Shown: in pieces, positions 17,652-27,982 of the stretch
Layout of the letters: each line of letters starts with the position of its first letter
Numbering within the stretch: the first letter of the stretch is position 1
NCBI RefSeq assembly: GCF_009827315.1
Contig: NZ_WTYF01000004.1
Coordinates: 2,170,001 to 2,234,000, forward strand
From: Qipengyuania gaetbuli
GTDB lineage: Bacteria > Pseudomonadota > Alphaproteobacteria > Sphingomonadales > Sphingomonadaceae
Length of the DNA stretch: 64,000 bases
Reading direction: 5' to 3'
Made by a program: the position numbers and the translations under genes
The notes under the pieces: generated by a model
Database searches by the model: none
Told to the model about the DNA's origin: nothing
What the model saw: the letters and a program-made list of their open reading frames with translations, nothing else

Positions 17652-17687
17652 TGTCAAAGGGGCCGACACCTGACGTGTCGACCCCTT
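17652..17687 (-). terminator. terminator hairpin after rpsT
   Basis: A 13-bp stem with one G-U pair (17657-17669 with 17675-17687) and a five-base loop lies 38 bases past the rpsT stop, read on the minus strand. The T-tract is short (TTT), so termination may be partial, with read-through into dnaA. Confidence 0.7.
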
Positions 17688-17725
17688 GTCGATTCCGTGG
17701 TCCGGCGTTGCCGCCGGAGGCCGAA

Positions 17726-17986
17726 TCAGAGCGCTGCGACGCGCTTCGACAGGCGGCTCATCTTACGAGCCGCGGTGTTCTTGTGCATGACGCCGCGAGC
17801 AACGCCGCGAGCCATTTCCGGCTGCGCGTTGAGCAGGGCGGTCTTGGCCGTTTCCTTGTCGCCGCCTTCGATGGCCAGTTCGACCTTCTTCACGAAGTTG
17901 CGGATGCGGCTCATGCGGGCACCGTTGATCTCGGCGCGCTTGTCGTTGCGGCGGATGCGCTTCTTGGCTTGCGGCGTATTGGCCAT
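17726..17986 (-). CDS. rpsT: 30S ribosomal protein S20
   Basis: 86 residues, lysine/arginine-rich and alpha-helical, beginning [20 protein letters not shown], the standard S20 start, and binding 16S rRNA helices. Length and sequence are typical. GAGGA precedes the ATG by a normal distance. The rpsT-then-dnaA order on one strand is the common alphaproteobacterial arrangement. Confidence 0.96.
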   Translation of the reverse strand: MANTPQAKKRIRRNDKRAEINGARMSRIRNFVKKVELAIEGGDKETAKTALLNAQPEMARGVARGVMHKNTAARKMSRLSKRVAAL

Positions 17987-18196
17987 GTCTGTCCTCGGTC
18001 GGGCCGCACGTTACGGGCGGCGGAAATCTTGTCTGGTCGTGTCGAAAGAGGCGGATGCCCGCCGGAAAGCGGCGCACTTAGCGGTGAGGGCCCGAATCGT
18101 CAAGCACATCGTCGCATGACATGCTGCCCGGGTCAGGAACCGCGTGCATCGCCTCCTGTTGCACCTATATGGGTAGGCCAGCCGAAAGGACAATGC

Positions 18197-18595
18197 GTGA
18201 GTGACAAGCTGATCAAGAGCGAGGCCGAATGGCGCGAAACGCTCACCCCCGAACAGTACCATATCCTGCGCGAGAAAGGCACGGAGCGGGCCTTCACCGG
18301 CAAATACGACAAGAACAGGCAGGCAGGCGAATACCACTGTGCTGCCTGCGGCCAGCTCCTGTTCGAAAGCGACGAGAAATTCGACAGCGGCTGCGGATGG
18401 CCCGCCTTCAGCGCGCCCGCGGATGGCGCGGCGGTCGAAGAGCATCGCGACACCAGCCACGGGATGATTCGCACCGAGGTCGTCTGTTCGAAATGCGACG
18501 GCCACCTCGGCCATGTCTTTCCCGATGGCCCCGGCCCGACGGGCCTGCGCTATTGTATCAATTCCGCCGCGCTCGATTTCGAGCCGGAGGACTGA
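18197..18595 (+). CDS. msrB: peptide-methionine (R)-S-oxide reductase
   Basis: Repairs methionine-R-sulfoxide in proteins. It is 132 residues; zinc ligands are Cys48, Cys51, Cys97 and Cys100, and the catalytic nucleophile is Cys120 in RYCINSAAL. The start is GTG with AAAGGA upstream; the nearby ATG is out of frame and stops at once. It is divergent from rpsT. msrA, for the S-epimer, is encoded separately at 35754. Confidence 0.95.
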   Translation: MSDKLIKSEAEWRETLTPEQYHILREKGTERAFTGKYDKNRQAGEYHCAACGQLLFESDEKFDSGCGWPAFSAPADGAAVEEHRDTSHGMIRTEVVCSKCDGHLGHVFPDGPGPTGLRYCINSAALDFEPED

Positions 18596-18693
18596 GGGGG
18601 CGTTTCGGGGCGTTCAGCGGGGGTTGAGGCTCGCCATGCGAGATTGTGGCATCTATAGGGCACTGCCAGGCCGCATGAGGGATTTTGCGAAGA

Positions 18694-20871
18694 ATGGATA
18701 AGAGAGGCAGCCGGCGCAAGAAGGCCGCTCGAGCACAGCGGGCCCAGCGCGCCGAGGCCGACGGTCAACGCGAACCCGGCCGGTTCTGGCGTTGGACCAA
18801 AAGGCTCTTCGTCTGGGGTGCCGCGCTGGCGCTCCTCGGTGCGCTCTTCCTCGCCATCGCGGTCGGATTTGCCGCCCGTTCGCTGCCCAGCTTTTACCAG
18901 CTGAAAGCCACGCAGAACGCGCAGACCATCGTCGTGCGCGCCCGCGACGGGACCGAGATCGTTGAACTCGGGCCGAGCTACGGCAAGTGGCTGTCGCATG
19001 ACGAGATCCCGCAGGTCATGAAGGACGCGATGATCGCGGTCGAGGACCGGCGGTTCTATTCGCATCCCGGGGTCGATCCTTACGGCCTGACGCGCGCCGT
19101 CTATGTCTGGGCTACGGGGGAGGACCGGCTCGGTGCGACCTCGACCATCACCCAGCAGCTGGCGCGCAACGTGTTCCTGAATTCCAACCGCTCGCTCGAC
19201 CGCAAGCTGCGCGAAGCGGTGCTGGCGATGGCGCTGGAATGGAAGTTCTCCAAGGAGCAAATCCTCGAGCTCTACCTTAACAAGGTCTATTTCGGCGGCG
19301 GTGCCTACGGCATCGATTCGGCCAGCCGGAAGTTCTTCAGCCACCCTGCCAACGAACTCTCGGTCGGCGAGGCGGCAATTATCGCGGGCCTGGTGAAGGC
19401 ACCCAGCCGCTATTCGCCCACCGCCGATGTCGATGCCGCCGTGGGCCGCGCCAGCGTGGTGCTGCGCCTGATGAAGGAACAGAACTTCATCCCGCAGGAC
19501 GCCACGGTCGATCCTTCGGAAGTCCGGCTGAAGGAAGAGGCCGCACAGAACTCGGTGCGCTACTTCACCGACTGGGCGCTGCCGCAGCTCGACCTGCTGC
19601 TGCCCGAGACGTTCGAGCCGATCGAGGTCTGGACCACGCTCGATGTCGGAATGCAGCGCGCAGCCACCGCCGCAGTCCAGTCGAACGTGCCCGAAGGCTC
19701 GCAAGGCGCGCTGGTCAGCGTCGACCGCGATGGCGCGATCCTCGCGCTGGTGGGCGGCACCGATTACGTCGAGACGAATTACAACCGCGCGACCAATGCG
19801 CTGCGCCAGCCGGGATCGAGCTGGAAGCTGTTCGTCTATCTTGCCGCGCTGGAAGCCGGTTACACGCCGGAAGACCGGGTGGTGGACACGCCGGTTACCA
19901 TCGGCGGGTGGAGCCCGCGCAACTCCACGGGACGCAATATCGGCGAGACGGACCTGCGCACGGCTTTTGCCTATTCGGTCAATACCGTGGCCGCGCAGCT
20001 GGGCAACGAGGTCGGATTCGGCTCGGTCGCGTCGATGGCGCGCCGTTTCGGCATCAGCACGCCGATCAACACCTATCCGGCCATGGTGCTCGGCTCGAAC
20101 GAGGTCCGCCTGCTCGACATGACCCGTGCCTTTGCCGCGGTTTCGAACAAAGGGGCTTCGGTCGAACCCTATGGCATCGTCAAGGTGACGACTTCCGATG
20201 GGGAGACGCTTTACGAGCACAAGAAGTCGCGCAGCACGCAGCTCGTGCCCGACCACGTGGCGGCGGGCATGACCGACCTGTTGCAGGCGGCCGTCCAGAC
20301 CGGCACGGGCCGCGCCGCGCAGATTGGGCGCCCGGTGGCCGGCAAGACGGGCACCACCAGTTCCAACAAGGACGGCTATTTCGTCGGCTTCTCGTCCGGC
20401 ATCACCACCGGCGTGTGGATGGGCCGCGACGACAACAAGCGCGTCGGCGGGCTACAGGGCGGTGCCGCCCCGGCCAAGGCCTTCGCTGCCTTCATGCGCT
20501 ATGCGGTGAAGGACCGCCCGGTCGAGGAATTCGATACCGAACTCAAGCTGCCCGAATGGCAGCTTGAGGAAGATGACGAGTACTTTTTCGGAAGCCCGGA
20601 CGACTATTACTACATCGACGAGCAGGGCAATCTGATCGAGCCTGGTCGTGCGCCAGAGGGGCCCGACGGGCAGCTACCCTTCCCGGTGGACGGCGAACGT
20701 CCGCAACCGGTCCCGACCGATCCCACGCGGCCCCCGCTGCGCGAGCAGCCGCCCGTGCGCGGGCAGCCGGGGCGCGGGGCGGATGGCGCACCGCAAGCCA
20801 TCGGGGACGACTTCCTCGACCGGGCTACGGGGCGCAACGAACAGCGCCAGCCCGAACGCCCCCGCCAGTAG
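18694..20871 (+). CDS. mrcA: penicillin-binding protein 1A (bifunctional transglycosylase/transpeptidase)
   Basis: Polymerises and cross-links peptidoglycan. The 725 residues comprise a basic cytoplasmic tail, one membrane anchor (about 37-60), a GT51 transglycosylase with catalytic Glu117 in VEDRRFYSHPG, and a transpeptidase with SxxK nucleophile Ser375 (SSWK), SVN at 428-430 and KTG at 551. After about residue 630 there is an acidic then proline/arginine-rich low-complexity tail. The ATG at 18694 is favoured over an in-frame TTG three codons upstream. A strong bidirectional terminator separates it from degP. Confidence 0.93.
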   Translation: MDKRGSRRKKAARAQRAQRAEADGQREPGRFWRWTKRLFVWGAALALLGALFLAIAVGFAARSLPSFYQLKATQNAQTIVVRARDGTEIVELGPSYGKWLSHDEIPQVMKDAMIAVEDRRFYSHPGVDPYGLTRAVYVWATGEDRLGATSTITQQLARNVFLNSNRSLDRKLREAVLAMALEWKFSKEQILELYLNKVYFGGGAYGIDSASRKFFSHPANELSVGEAAIIAGLVKAPSRYSPTADVDAAVGRASVVLRLMKEQNFIPQDATVDPSEVRLKEEAAQNSVRYFTDWALPQLDLLLPETFEPIEVWTTLDVGMQRAATAAVQSNVPEGSQGALVSVDRDGAILALVGGTDYVETNYNRATNALRQPGSSWKLFVYLAALEAGYTPEDRVVDTPVTIGGWSPRNSTGRNIGETDLRTAFAYSVNTVAAQLGNEVGFGSVASMARRFGISTPINTYPAMVLGSNEVRLLDMTRAFAAVSNKGASVEPYGIVKVTTSDGETLYEHKKSRSTQLVPDHVAAGMTDLLQAAVQTGTGRAAQIGRPVAGKTGTTSSNKDGYFVGFSSGITTGVWMGRDDNKRVGGLQGGAAPAKAFAAFMRYAVKDRPVEEFDTELKLPEWQLEEDDEYFFGSPDDYYYIDEQGNLIEPGRAPEGPDGQLPFPVDGERPQPVPTDPTRPPLREQPPVRGQPGRGADGAPQAIGDDFLDRATGRNEQRQPERPRQ

Positions 20872-20891
20872 GCAGCGCTTTCGAGCAAAGA

Positions 20892-20925
20892 AAAAGCCCT
20901 CCCGGCGCGAACCGGGAGGGCTTTT
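20892..20925. terminator. bidirectional rho-independent terminator
   Basis: A perfect 14-bp stem (20892-20905 with 20912-20925) with A/T runs on both sides lies between the convergent PBP1A and degP genes, so it serves both strands. Confidence 0.93.
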
Positions 20926-20949
20926 CGTTTGCAGCCTTGCCGAGTGCGT

Positions 20950-22506
<1,557 letters not shown>

Positions 22507-22638
22507 TTCCTCTTCGTCTGTGTCTGCACGCAGATCACACCGCTTTTATGCGGGACCTGTGCAGGCGGTTCCTGCTGGCGAGACTGCCAAGAGGCGCTGA
22601 ATGCCCGTTGAACGCGGTGTGACGCGTTCGACGAACCG

Positions 22639-23484
22639 TCAACGCCGCCCGCGGAATTGCCGCAGGTACTCGTTGTCCGGCGACAGGATGATGTTGCTTT
22701 CCGCATTCCCATTGCCGGGTGCGAAAGTCGCATCATAGCTCTGCATCGCGCGGTAGAAGTCGTAGAAGCCCGCGTCCTTGCCGAAGCTTTCGGCGTAGAT
22801 GCGCGCAGCTTCCGCGTCGGCTTCTGCACGGATGATGCGGGCATCGCGGGCCCCCTGTGCGCGGATCGTGCGCGCTTCGCGCTCGCGGTCCGATTCCATC
22901 CGGCGGAAAGCCGACTGCAGCGGCGCTTCGGGTAGGTCGGTGCGGGTGATCTTCACGTCCACCACTTCCGCGCCGTACTGGCGGGCCTGCCGGTCGAGAT
23001 TGGCGCGCACATTGGCGAGCGCATCGCCGCGTTCCGCGGTCAGCATCGACTGGAAGGTGCGGCGGCCCAGTTCCTGGCGCAGGACCGAGTTCAGGATCGG
23101 CTGCAGGGCATTGCGCACGCCATCGGTCGAACCGGCGCGTTCCACCATCGTCACCGGATCGGTGATGCGGAAACGGGCATAGGCGTTGACGAGCAGGCGC
23201 TGCTGGTCGTTCGAAAGCACTTCCTCGTCGCTCATCTCGAGGTCGAGGAGGCGTTTTTCGATGCGCACCACCTTGTCGATGAAGGGCCAGCGGAAATGGA
23301 GGCCGGCCTTCAGGTTGCCGCTGGGCGTATTGATCGTGCCGACCGGTTCACCGGTCCTGACAATCACGACCTGCTCTTCTTCGGGCACGACGAAGGCGCT
23401 CAGCATGAATGCCACCACCGCGAGGCCAAGGGCGGCGACGGTCGCCTTATGATCTTCCCAGATCTGCTGCATGTTCATGGCCAT
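22639..23484 (-). CDS. hflC: HflC, SPFH/band-7 protease modulator
   Basis: 281 residues with an N-terminal membrane anchor (about 15-33) and a periplasmic SPFH domain (VIVRTGEPVGTINTPSG onward), followed by a helical region rich in Ala/Glu/Arg. With HflK it forms the large cage around FtsH. GGAGGG precedes the ATG, and its start is one base from the hflK stop, so the two are coupled. Confidence 0.93.
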   Translation of the reverse strand: MAMNMQQIWEDHKATVAALGLAVVAFMLSAFVVPEEEQVVIVRTGEPVGTINTPSGNLKAGLHFRWPFIDKVVRIEKRLLDLEMSDEEVLSNDQQRLLVNAYARFRITDPVTMVERAGSTDGVRNALQPILNSVLRQELGRRTFQSMLTAERGDALANVRANLDRQARQYGAEVVDVKITRTDLPEAPLQSAFRRMESDREREARTIRAQGARDARIIRAEADAEAARIYAESFGKDAGFYDFYRAMQSYDATFAPGNGNAESNIILSPDNEYLRQFRGRR

Positions 23485-23485
23485 G

Positions 23486-24589
23486 TTACTGGCCCTCCTG
23501 CGTGGTCACGGTGTTCGCCTGCGGCGCTTCCTGGGCGCGGCGCCGGATTTCCGGCAGCGGCAGGTAGGGCGTCACATTGTTGGTTTCGACCACGGTCTTG
23601 GGCGTCTTCGAGAGTACCCGCTCCATGGTTTCGTAATAGAGGCGCTGGCGCGTCACTTCGGGCGCAAGGCGGTACTGTTCGTAGACCTTGTCGAAGGCTT
23701 CCGCCTCACCCTGCGCCTGTGCAAGCACCTGCTGCGCTTCACCGCGGGCCTTGTTGCGCGCGGCATCGGCCTGCTGTTCGGCGACCTGCACGTCGCGGAA
23801 GGCCTCGACCACGTCGGACGGCGGGTCTGCCTTTTCGATTTCGACGCCGAGCACGCGCACACCGGCTTGGTAGCCGTCGAGCGTGCGCTGCATCCGCTCG
23901 CGCACTTCCTGTTCGATCGCCGCACGGCCCTGGCCCGAGAATGTCTCGTCCAGTTCGGTTTCGGCAACCGCGGCGCGCATCGCGGCCTCGGCCACGTCGT
24001 TGACCGTTTCCACGGGGTCGACGAGGCGGAACTTGAAGTCTTCCAGGTCGGAGATGTTCCAGCGCACGATGAAGCTGAGGTCCACGAGGTTCTGATCGCC
24101 CGTCAGGATCAGCTTCACCTGCTGGTTTGAGCCGGGAACACGCACGATACGCACGCCCTGCACGTCTTCCACGTCGACCGTCTCGATCGGGAAGGGCAGC
24201 GAGAAGTTGAGGCCCGGGGTCATTGGGCGAGTGTAATTGCCCAGCGTCTTGACCACGGCTTCCTGCTGCGGGCCGATCAGGTGGACGCTGGTCGCAAGCA
24301 GGCCGAGCCCGACGATGCCGGCCACTGCCACGGGGAACCAGCTCTTGCCGCCGGGGCGCTGGGGCATCCGGAAGCCGGGACCGCCTGGTCCGCCGGTGCG
24401 GCGCGGGCCTTCGGGCCCGCGGCTCTTGAAGATGTCTTCGATATTGGGACCGCGACGGTCGCCGCCGCTGCCGGGCGGCAGCCACGGGTTCTTGGGGCCC
24501 TTGGGCTTGCTTGCCTCGGGCTCGTCCTTGTCGCCACCGTCTCCCGATGAACTGCCCCCGCTACCCCAGGGGTTCTTTCCGCCAGCCAT
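23486..24589 (-). CDS. hflK: HflK, SPFH/band-7 protease modulator
   Basis: 367 residues: a glycine/proline/charged N-terminal cytoplasmic stretch (KNPWGSGG, KNPWLPPGSGG), a membrane segment (WFPVAVAGIVGLGLLATS), an SPFH domain with the conserved NYTRPMTPGLNFSLPFPIE, and a long helical region. The start is the ATG giving MAGGKNPWG with GGAGG upstream; an ATG 14 codons further up is possible. It partners HflC and modulates FtsH. Divergent from mrp. Confidence 0.92.
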   Translation of the reverse strand: MAGGKNPWGSGGSSSGDGGDKDEPEASKPKGPKNPWLPPGSGGDRRGPNIEDIFKSRGPEGPRRTGGPGGPGFRMPQRPGGKSWFPVAVAGIVGLGLLATSVHLIGPQQEAVVKTLGNYTRPMTPGLNFSLPFPIETVDVEDVQGVRIVRVPGSNQQVKLILTGDQNLVDLSFIVRWNISDLEDFKFRLVDPVETVNDVAEAAMRAAVAETELDETFSGQGRAAIEQEVRERMQRTLDGYQAGVRVLGVEIEKADPPSDVVEAFRDVQVAEQQADAARNKARGEAQQVLAQAQGEAEAFDKVYEQYRLAPEVTRQRLYYETMERVLSKTPKTVVETNNVTPYLPLPEIRRRAQEAPQANTVTTQEGQ

Positions 24590-24706
24590 TGCGAGGCCGA
24601 TCCTCCGTCCAAATCCGTCCAGAATTCTCATGAATGTCTTATAGGAAGGGTTTGGCGGAAAAACAGGGGTTGCGGTGCGGATTTCGATGCTACAGCAGCG
24701 CTCAGC

Positions 24707-25669
24707 ATGGCGACGAGCGAAATTACCGACGATCTTCCACCCGAATTTGCCGGACGTGTCAGCGCAGCGACGCTGAAGGACGGGCGCGCGCTGATCGTGT
24801 TCGATGCGGCCGGCCTCGGCGAAGCCGAACGCGCCGCAATCGAGCGTGACATAACCGCGCGGCTGTCCGCTCGCAGCGACGTGAACGACGTGCGCGTCGT
24901 CATGACGGCAGAGCGCAAGGCGCCCACGCTCATCGCGATCGGATCGGGCAAGGGCGGCGTGGGCAAGTCGACGCTTACCGCCAATCTCGCCATCGCGCTC
25001 GCCCGGCAGGGCATTCGCACCGGCTTGGTCGATGCCGATGTCTATGGCCCCTCGCAGCAGGTCATCTTCGATGCGGAGGATGCCAAGCCCGATGCCCGCG
25101 ACAACCGGATGATCCCGGTGGAGACGAAATTCGGCGTGCGCATGCTCTCGATGGGCCAGCTGGTCGCGCCCGGCCGCGCCATCGCATGGCGCGGCCCGAT
25201 GGTCGGCAATGCGCTGGCGCAGATGATCGATGCGCATTGGGACGCAGAGGATGTGATCCTCATCGACCTGCCGCCGGGCACGGGCGACGTGCAGCTGACG
25301 ATGGTGCAGAAATACAAGCCGGCGGGCGCGATCCTCGTCTCGACACCGCAGGATCTGGCGCTGATCGACGCGGCGCGCGCCGGGCAGTTCTTCGATGCGG
25401 CAGCGGTGCCCGTGATCGGGCTGGTCGAGAACATGGCCGGCTATGCCTGCCCGCATTGCGGCGAGGTTTCCGATCCCTTCGGCAAGGGCGGTGTGGAAGC
25501 AGCGGCACAGCGGCTGGAGCTGCCCTTCCTGGGCCGCATCCCGCTCGACCTGGCGATCCGCCAAGGCAGCGATGCAGGCGAACCTCCGGCGGCGGGCGAC
25601 AGCGCGCAGGCCGAACCCTTCCTCTCGATTGCCGGAAAGCTGGCGGCATGGATTTCCGCAAGAAGCTGA
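24707..25669 (+). CDS. mrp: Mrp/NBP35 family iron-sulfur carrier ATPase
   Basis: 320 residues: a short N-terminal MIP18-like region and a P-loop ATPase with the deviant Walker A GKGGVGKS at 81-88. Cys248 and Cys251 (CPHC) bridge the dimer Fe-S cluster. It delivers [4Fe-4S] clusters to target enzymes. The next gene starts inside its last 22 bases. Confidence 0.93.
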   Translation: MATSEITDDLPPEFAGRVSAATLKDGRALIVFDAAGLGEAERAAIERDITARLSARSDVNDVRVVMTAERKAPTLIAIGSGKGGVGKSTLTANLAIALARQGIRTGLVDADVYGPSQQVIFDAEDAKPDARDNRMIPVETKFGVRMLSMGQLVAPGRAIAWRGPMVGNALAQMIDAHWDAEDVILIDLPPGTGDVQLTMVQKYKPAGAILVSTPQDLALIDAARAGQFFDAAAVPVIGLVENMAGYACPHCGEVSDPFGKGGVEAAAQRLELPFLGRIPLDLAIRQGSDAGEPPAAGDSAQAEPFLSIAGKLAAWISARS

Positions 25670-27972
25670 CCGAAGCCGCTGGCCGGGTGAAACTGCCCGA
25701 CGTCTCGCGCCGGCAATTGCTGGTCGGCGCGGCGGCGGGCGGCGGCCTGCTGCTGGCATGGACGCTCTGGCCACGCAGCTACCCGACTTCGCTGGTGCCC
25801 GGAGATGGAGAGGCTGAATTCGGCGGCTGGCTGACCATCGGACGCGACAGCGTGGTCACGGTCGCTATCCCGCAGCTCGAGATGGGGCAGGGCATCACCA
25901 CGCTGCTCGCGCAAATCGCGGCAGTGGAACTGGGCGCGGACTGGCGGCAGGTCGGGGCAGAGCCGGTTTCGCCTTCTGGCCATTTCCCCAACCTGCCCCT
26001 GGCCGCGCAATGGGCGCCGCTGTGGGCCAACTTCCCCTCGCTTGCAGGCGAACCCGACGACTGGCTGGTCGAGCGCTTCGCCGGCGCAACGGCGTTCGGC
26101 GCAACCGTCGGCGGAACCTCGCTTGCCGCTTACGAGGCGCCCTTGCGTGCCGCGGCCGCCAGTGCGCGTGATATGCTGGTGCGCGTGGCGGCAGACCGCT
26201 GGGACGTCGCGGCCGAGGAGTGCGAGGTGAGTGGCGGTTTCGTGCGCCATTCGACTGGTGGGCAATTGCGTTTCGGCGAACTGGTCGATGACGCGCGCGA
26301 ACTCGACCCGCCGGACCCTGCGCCGCTGCTGCCGGTCGCTGCCTTCGAGGACCCGGTGTTCGGCGAGGCCGATGCACCGACCGCTTTCCCGCGCATCGAC
26401 CTGCCATCGAAGGTGGACGGAAGCCACTTGTTCGCAGGCGATATCCGCCTGCCCGGCATGGTCTTCGCCTCGATCCGCCACGGGCCCGTGGGCCTGCCCG
26501 AACTGTTCCGCTTCGACGAGGGCGCGGTGGCGGGAATGCGCGGGCTCGTGGGCGTGGTGAAGTCGAAGCGCTGGCTGGCGGCGGTGGCCGAAAGCTGGTG
26601 GATCGCCGACCAGGCGCTGGCGCGGATGCGCGCCCATTTCACCGGTCCCGGCGCGCTCGAACAGGCAGTGCTCGATACAGAAATAGAGCGCGCCCACGAA
26701 CAGCGCGCCGACCTTGGCGAGCGGATATTCGAGCTTGGCAATCCCGACGCCGCGCTGGGCAAGCCCTCGCTCCAGCGTCGCTATGACGTGGCGCCCGCCG
26801 TCCACGTCCCGCTAGAAACCGCCAGCGCAACCGCGCGGCTGGTCGACGGGCGGCTCGAATTGTGGATGGCCTCGCAGGCTCCGGCAGCCGCGCGCGAAGC
26901 GGCCGCGAAGGCGATCGGCATCTCGCCCGAGGACGTGGTCCTCTATCCCGTCGCGGCAGGCGGCAGTTTCGATGCCCGGATCGAGAAGCAGCACGCGATC
27001 GAGGTCGCGCAGATCGCCGCCGAGATCGGCAGGCCGGTCCAGCTCACCTGGTCGCGCGTTCAGGATATTCAGGCCGTGCCTCCGCGCGCTCCGGCAGCGG
27101 CGGACATGGCGGCCAGCCTAGGCGGCGAAGGCCAGCCGCTCGCCTGGCGGGCGCGCATCACCACGCCGCCTTTCATGCGCGAGATGGGCCACCGCCTGTT
27201 CGACAATCTGACGCCCGAGGCCGCGCGCGAGGAAAGCCGCGGCAAGGCCGATGCGCTGGCGGTCGCCGGTGCGATTCCCCCCTATGGTATCGGCGAAGTC
27301 GCGGTGGACCACGTTCCGGCCAGCATCCGCCTGCCGGTCACGCGGATGCGCGGTGGGGCCGAGGCGCTGACTGCCTTCTTCACCGAAACCTTCATCGACG
27401 AACTGGCCGTGGAAGCCCGGCGCGATCCCTTCCTCTACCGCATGGCCCTTCTCGGCGGCGCGCCGCGCATGGCCGAATGCCTGCGCCGCGCCTCGCGCCT
27501 CGGCGAATGGGACGGCGGGCGCTCCGGCAGCGGGCAGGGCATCGCGATGGTGCGCATGGGGCAGGACGCGGCGACCGCAGGGCACATCGCCTGCGTGGCG
27601 CAGGCGGGCATGGGCCCGGGCGGTGCGCGCGTGACGCAGTTGACCGCAGCAGTCGACATCGGGCGGATCGTCAATCTCGACATCGCCCGCCAGCAGATCG
27701 AGGGCGGGCTGGTTTACGGCCTGTCGCTGGCGCTGGGCTCCTCGGTGAAATACGAAAGCGGCCATCCGGTCCCGCGCAACCTGCGCGCCTTGGAACTGCC
27801 GCGACTGGCCGATTGTCCGGAAATCGTGGTCGATTTCATCGCCAGCGACGCGGAACCGTTCGATCCCGGCGAACTTGGTGTGGCGGTGGCGGCGCCCGCC
27901 ATCGGCAATGCATTGTTTGCGGCGGCGGGCCTGCGCCTGCGCCGCCTCCCGCTTCTTTCGGAGGGTTTATGA
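25648..27972 (+). CDS. molybdenum hydroxylase large-subunit-like protein, Tat-exported (IorB type)
   Basis: 774 residues resembling the beta subunit of isoquinoline 1-oxidoreductase and xanthine-dehydrogenase-family large subunits that hold molybdopterin cytosine dinucleotide. A twin-arginine signal (SRRQLLVGAAAGG, 20-32) predicts export of a folded, cofactor-loaded enzyme. The second half has the AAGGSFDARIEKQH cofactor loop, and the family active-site Glu is conserved as Glu742 (DPGELG). The partner [2Fe-2S] subunit gene is not next to it. It overlaps mrp by 22 bases and precedes hemH by 10, so an unusual shared operon. Substrate unknown; probably an aldehyde or N-heterocycle. Confidence 0.82.
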   Translation: MDFRKKLTEAAGRVKLPDVSRRQLLVGAAAGGGLLLAWTLWPRSYPTSLVPGDGEAEFGGWLTIGRDSVVTVAIPQLEMGQGITTLLAQIAAVELGADWRQVGAEPVSPSGHFPNLPLAAQWAPLWANFPSLAGEPDDWLVERFAGATAFGATVGGTSLAAYEAPLRAAAASARDMLVRVAADRWDVAAEECEVSGGFVRHSTGGQLRFGELVDDARELDPPDPAPLLPVAAFEDPVFGEADAPTAFPRIDLPSKVDGSHLFAGDIRLPGMVFASIRHGPVGLPELFRFDEGAVAGMRGLVGVVKSKRWLAAVAESWWIADQALARMRAHFTGPGALEQAVLDTEIERAHEQRADLGERIFELGNPDAALGKPSLQRRYDVAPAVHVPLETASATARLVDGRLELWMASQAPAAAREAAAKAIGISPEDVVLYPVAAGGSFDARIEKQHAIEVAQIAAEIGRPVQLTWSRVQDIQAVPPRAPAAADMAASLGGEGQPLAWRARITTPPFMREMGHRLFDNLTPEAAREESRGKADALAVAGAIPPYGIGEVAVDHVPASIRLPVTRMRGGAEALTAFFTETFIDELAVEARRDPFLYRMALLGGAPRMAECLRRASRLGEWDGGRSGSGQGIAMVRMGQDAATAGHIACVAQAGMGPGGARVTQLTAAVDIGRIVNLDIARQQIEGGLVYGLSLALGSSVKYESGHPVPRNLRALELPRLADCPEIVVDFIASDAEPFDPGELGVAVAAPAIGNALFAAAGLRLRRLPLLSEGL

Positions 27973-27982
27973 GGTTCGCGCA

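Larger units (their letters stand above)
17271..17725. promoter_or_regulatory. dnaA-rpsT intergenic region with a GANTC cluster
   Basis: 455 bases without a gene. It holds seven GANTC sites, the CcrM methyltransferase target of alphaproteobacteria: 17359, 17368, 17459, 17504, 17574, 17691 and 17723 (the last runs into rpsT). At about 65% GC one would expect between one and two. An imperfect inverted repeat (about 17355-17378) and a 14-bp palindrome lie inside, and the rpsT terminator is at its far end. I see no convincing DnaA box; the best match is a 7/9 degenerate one at 17470-17478, so this is not shown to be the origin. Confidence 0.6.

Noticed and set aside
17271..17725. Replication origin next to dnaA
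   Set aside because: No run of DnaA boxes is visible; the best site matches 7 of 9. hemE, often near the origin in this group, is absent. Only regulatory signals are supported.
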